From: Termitomyces sp. T153
Lineage: Eukaryota > Basidiomycota > Agaricomycetes > Agaricales > Lyophyllaceae
Direction: 5' to 3'
Assembly (NCBI GenBank): GCA_018296165.2
Contig: JACKQL020000020.1
Coordinates: 372,001-436,000 of the forward strand
DNA length: 64,000 nucleotides
Shown here: positions 62,026-64,000 of the stretch, in pieces
Layout: every line of letters starts with the position of its first letter
Position numbering within the stretch: position 1 is the stretch's first letter
Position numbers and translations under genes: made by a program
The notes under the pieces: generated by a model
Database searches by the model: none
What the model was told of the DNA's origin: nothing
What the model saw: the letters and a program-made list of their open reading frames with translations, nothing else

Positions 62026-63858
62026 TTAGCGAGCCAGAGCCTCACGAACCGCTTTCGTCAAAGCCGCCACATTAACTCTTGCTTCTTGTGTATTTGAAGG
62101 CTGATTGATAGTGGGTAAATTACCCGACGTGAACTTTCTGTAAGCGATGATCAATATAAAATATCGTCGATCACACAGGCACACTCACCGATCATCCCAC
62201 CAAGCAACGTATTCTATGTCTATGGAACGTGCCACAAGCTCTTCGTCACGCGCGAATGTTCCGGAAGGGAATAATTCCATGAGTGTCGCCTGCGGCGAAG
62301 GCTTCATAAAAAGGCAGTCCATAAGATCACTACCATACGGTCCAAGCATAACCTAAAGAATTGAAGCTTGAACACACGAGACACTTCCACTAAGATCGAC
62401 GCACCGTCGACTTTGAAATCGCACTCATCCGGGTTGCCCAGTCCGTCTCATCAAATACGCTCGACACGATATGTGCTTCATAGCCAGAATCATGCTCCAT
62501 CTTCTTCAATGCACGCACAAGAGCTTCGTGATCCACGTCCCGCAGGCGCACCCCCGTCTTCTCAGATTGACGATGGACATACGTCACTGTCTTCTTCTTC
62601 GACGCCGGCTCGCTCAAAAATGAAAGAAGGGTATGTCGGATGGGCTCCCACCAATATTTTGAACCTGGGAAATTGAATGCGGGCGAAAAGATAGGCTGGT
62701 CATGTTTGATCGCCGCCTCGGCTGCTTCTCGGTCAGCCACGATGATGCGTTCAATAACGAATGGCACGGGGAGCTTGTGGTAGTCTTCCCAGTCTTCTTG
62801 ATATAGGACTGTAAGTTGTGGGAATGCAGCTTTTAGCAGGAAGGGGTGAAAGCCTGTATCAACGCGTCTTCGACGGATCGTGTGGAAGTGGGGGAGAGGG
62901 TTCGGATCGGTGAAGACGCGTACTTGGGGGAAAAATAGTCGAGATGGGGGAGCGAGGGAAGTCTGGCCAGAGGAAGTAATGTGTTGATCAAGAGAGCTGT
63001 ATGTGCGCCAGAGAGCGAGTAATGTCGAGTTGTCTTTCAAGAAGTCAGTGGAGATGTCGTAATACAAGTCCTGTAATAGGACTCACGAGGGGTGGTATCT
63101 GCAGACATCCAAGTAACACCGTGTAATCTGGTAGATTAAGTGAGAGACACTGACTTGAGATTTGGTAAAGTCTTACATAGAGCCATAGGATCCTAGTTTC
63201 TCTCTCGCCTCATTTGAGGAGATTAATTTCCATTCGTTCATACCAAGCCCTAAGGCAGCAACGATAGATTTCATGGACGGGAATTCGTCTGGGTCATCCG
63301 AGACGACGTAGACGATCTTATTGAAAATAATAACGTTATCTAAAATGCTATATCCTACAAAGCTCCCCGTAAGATGAGACATATGACGTGATCGAGAAAG
63401 ACAATGTGTTGCGCACCAGAAATATGCCTGATAAGCCGAGATTTGGGTATATCCTCTCCCCACCTCAAGAATCCGTCGTTGACAGTCACATCACCCAAGC
63501 TTCCACCTCGAAGCTCGCCGACTCCTTTCCTACCAAGCCAGGCGGCGTCATGATTTCCCTTTCCCACTTCTTGGCTCCTCTCAGCCCCGTCACCCGCCAC
63601 TTCGTCTTCCTCCCATGCCCAGGTACCAAAGATCTCATTTTCCAGCGGGTCCCTCCAGCCAGGGGGTCGTCTTCCATCGGATGCAATGACTCTCGAGTTC
63701 CCAAACCCGAGGGACCTCAGCACCATGCCATGTGTCGTCGCAGGGTCGAACCCAAAAAATCGCAGCGAATTGTCAAAATTGTAGGCGAACACGAAGATAC
63801 ACAATGCAAATACAAGAATCAGTGTTTCTCGTCTGTCAGGTGGGGCGGTCCATCTCAT
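62026..63858 (-). CDS. Glycosyltransferase family 61 protein (EOGT/xylosyltransferase-like)
   Basis: This is a type II membrane protein of about 500 residues. A short cytosolic N-terminus (MRWTAPPDRRET) precedes one signal-anchor (LILVFALCIFVFAYNF), so it is probably a Golgi or ER lumenal enzyme. Exons then give YSILDNVIIFNKIVYVVSDD, TPRMYYDISTDFLKDNSTLL, RVDTGFHPFLLKAAFPQL, LPVPFVIERIIVADREAAE, TVTYVHRQSEKTGVRLRDVD, and a conserved end with VMLGPYGSDLMDCLFMKPSP and TLMELFPSG (the G-P/H-G-S-x-L-x-x-x-L-F-M pattern of GT61). Stop TAA at 62026. The donor and acceptor are not known; plant members add xylose or arabinose and animal EOGT adds GlcNAc. Confidence 0.9.
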
Positions 63859-64000
63859 TGCAAAGCAGGAACAGCGGCAGGCGTCGAACTGAGGTTAACT
63901 GAGGAGGATGCCACGAAGGCTGTTGGCGTTAGAAAGAAATACGTACAAAGGAAGCGATTATAAATGGCATTTGGGCGCTTATTTAGTTTCTTCCGTTGTT
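63859..64000. other. Upstream of the GT61 gene
   Basis: This is the 5' region of the GT61 gene. A plus-strand frame crossing it (63388-63963) is antisense to the GT61 first exon and has no recognisable content. Confidence 0.5.

Noticed and set aside
63388..63963. 191-codon plus-strand frame
   Set aside because: It is antisense to the GT61 first exon, with no domain and no splice support.

Overview
This window looks like nuclear DNA of a filamentous basidiomycete, probably an Agaricomycete (mushroom-forming class). The genes are split by many short introns (about 45-80 nt, mostly GT-AG). The proteins are eukaryotic housekeeping types: Sec24, Sec62, Rad52, an ELYS-like nucleoporin, ATP10, histone H2A and a Fus3/Kss1-type MAP kinase. 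Two families typical of mushroom genomes are also present, the fungal HNH-nuclease family and a decayed Helitron. Exon joins below were worked out by eye from splice signals and reading-frame continuity, so single junctions may be off.

Layout. 1-5,970 holds no gene I can support, only a degenerate repeat block at about 1.1-2.3 kb. 5,971-20,990 is a dense housekeeping block: intron-bearing tRNA-Arg, mitochondrial adrenodoxin/ferredoxin reductase (-), intron-bearing tRNA-Thr, MYND-finger protein (-), EEF1A lysine methyltransferase EFM5 (-), GAR transformylase (+), Fus3/Kss1 MAPK (-), a gene-poor gap, Sec62 (+), Mgr3-like TPR protein (-) and a coiled-coil PPxY protein (-). 21-32.5 kb is repeat-rich. 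It contains a membrane-anchored GNAT acetyltransferase (-), RAD52 (+) flanked by two pairs of inverted dispersed repeats, and a small transmembrane PPxY/coiled-coil gene (+) with a frameshift. 32.5-50.7 kb is again gene-dense: HNH-nuclease-family protein (-), bHLH factor (+), Sec24 with an N-terminal WW domain (-), a doubtful small membrane protein (-), secreted CAP/PR-1 protein (-), truncated MFS pseudogene (-), ELYS-like (+), ATP10 (-) and H2A (+). 52.6-58.3 kb is a degenerate Helitron cut by a 1,200-bp solo LTR with a 5-bp target duplication, followed by a ~60-bp minisatellite. 58.7-63.9 kb carries an intact DHA1-type MFS transporter (-) and a GT61-family glycosyltransferase (-).

How the parts relate. 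Gene order follows cellular function only loosely. Sec62 (ER post-translational import) and Sec24 (COPII cargo adaptor) both serve the early secretory pathway. FDXR, Mgr3 and ATP10 are mitochondrial. The most thought-provoking observation is a WW domain fused to Sec24 in the same window as two coiled-coil proteins with PPxY motifs, one of them a predicted single-pass membrane protein. No complete new defence-type or biosynthetic system is visible.
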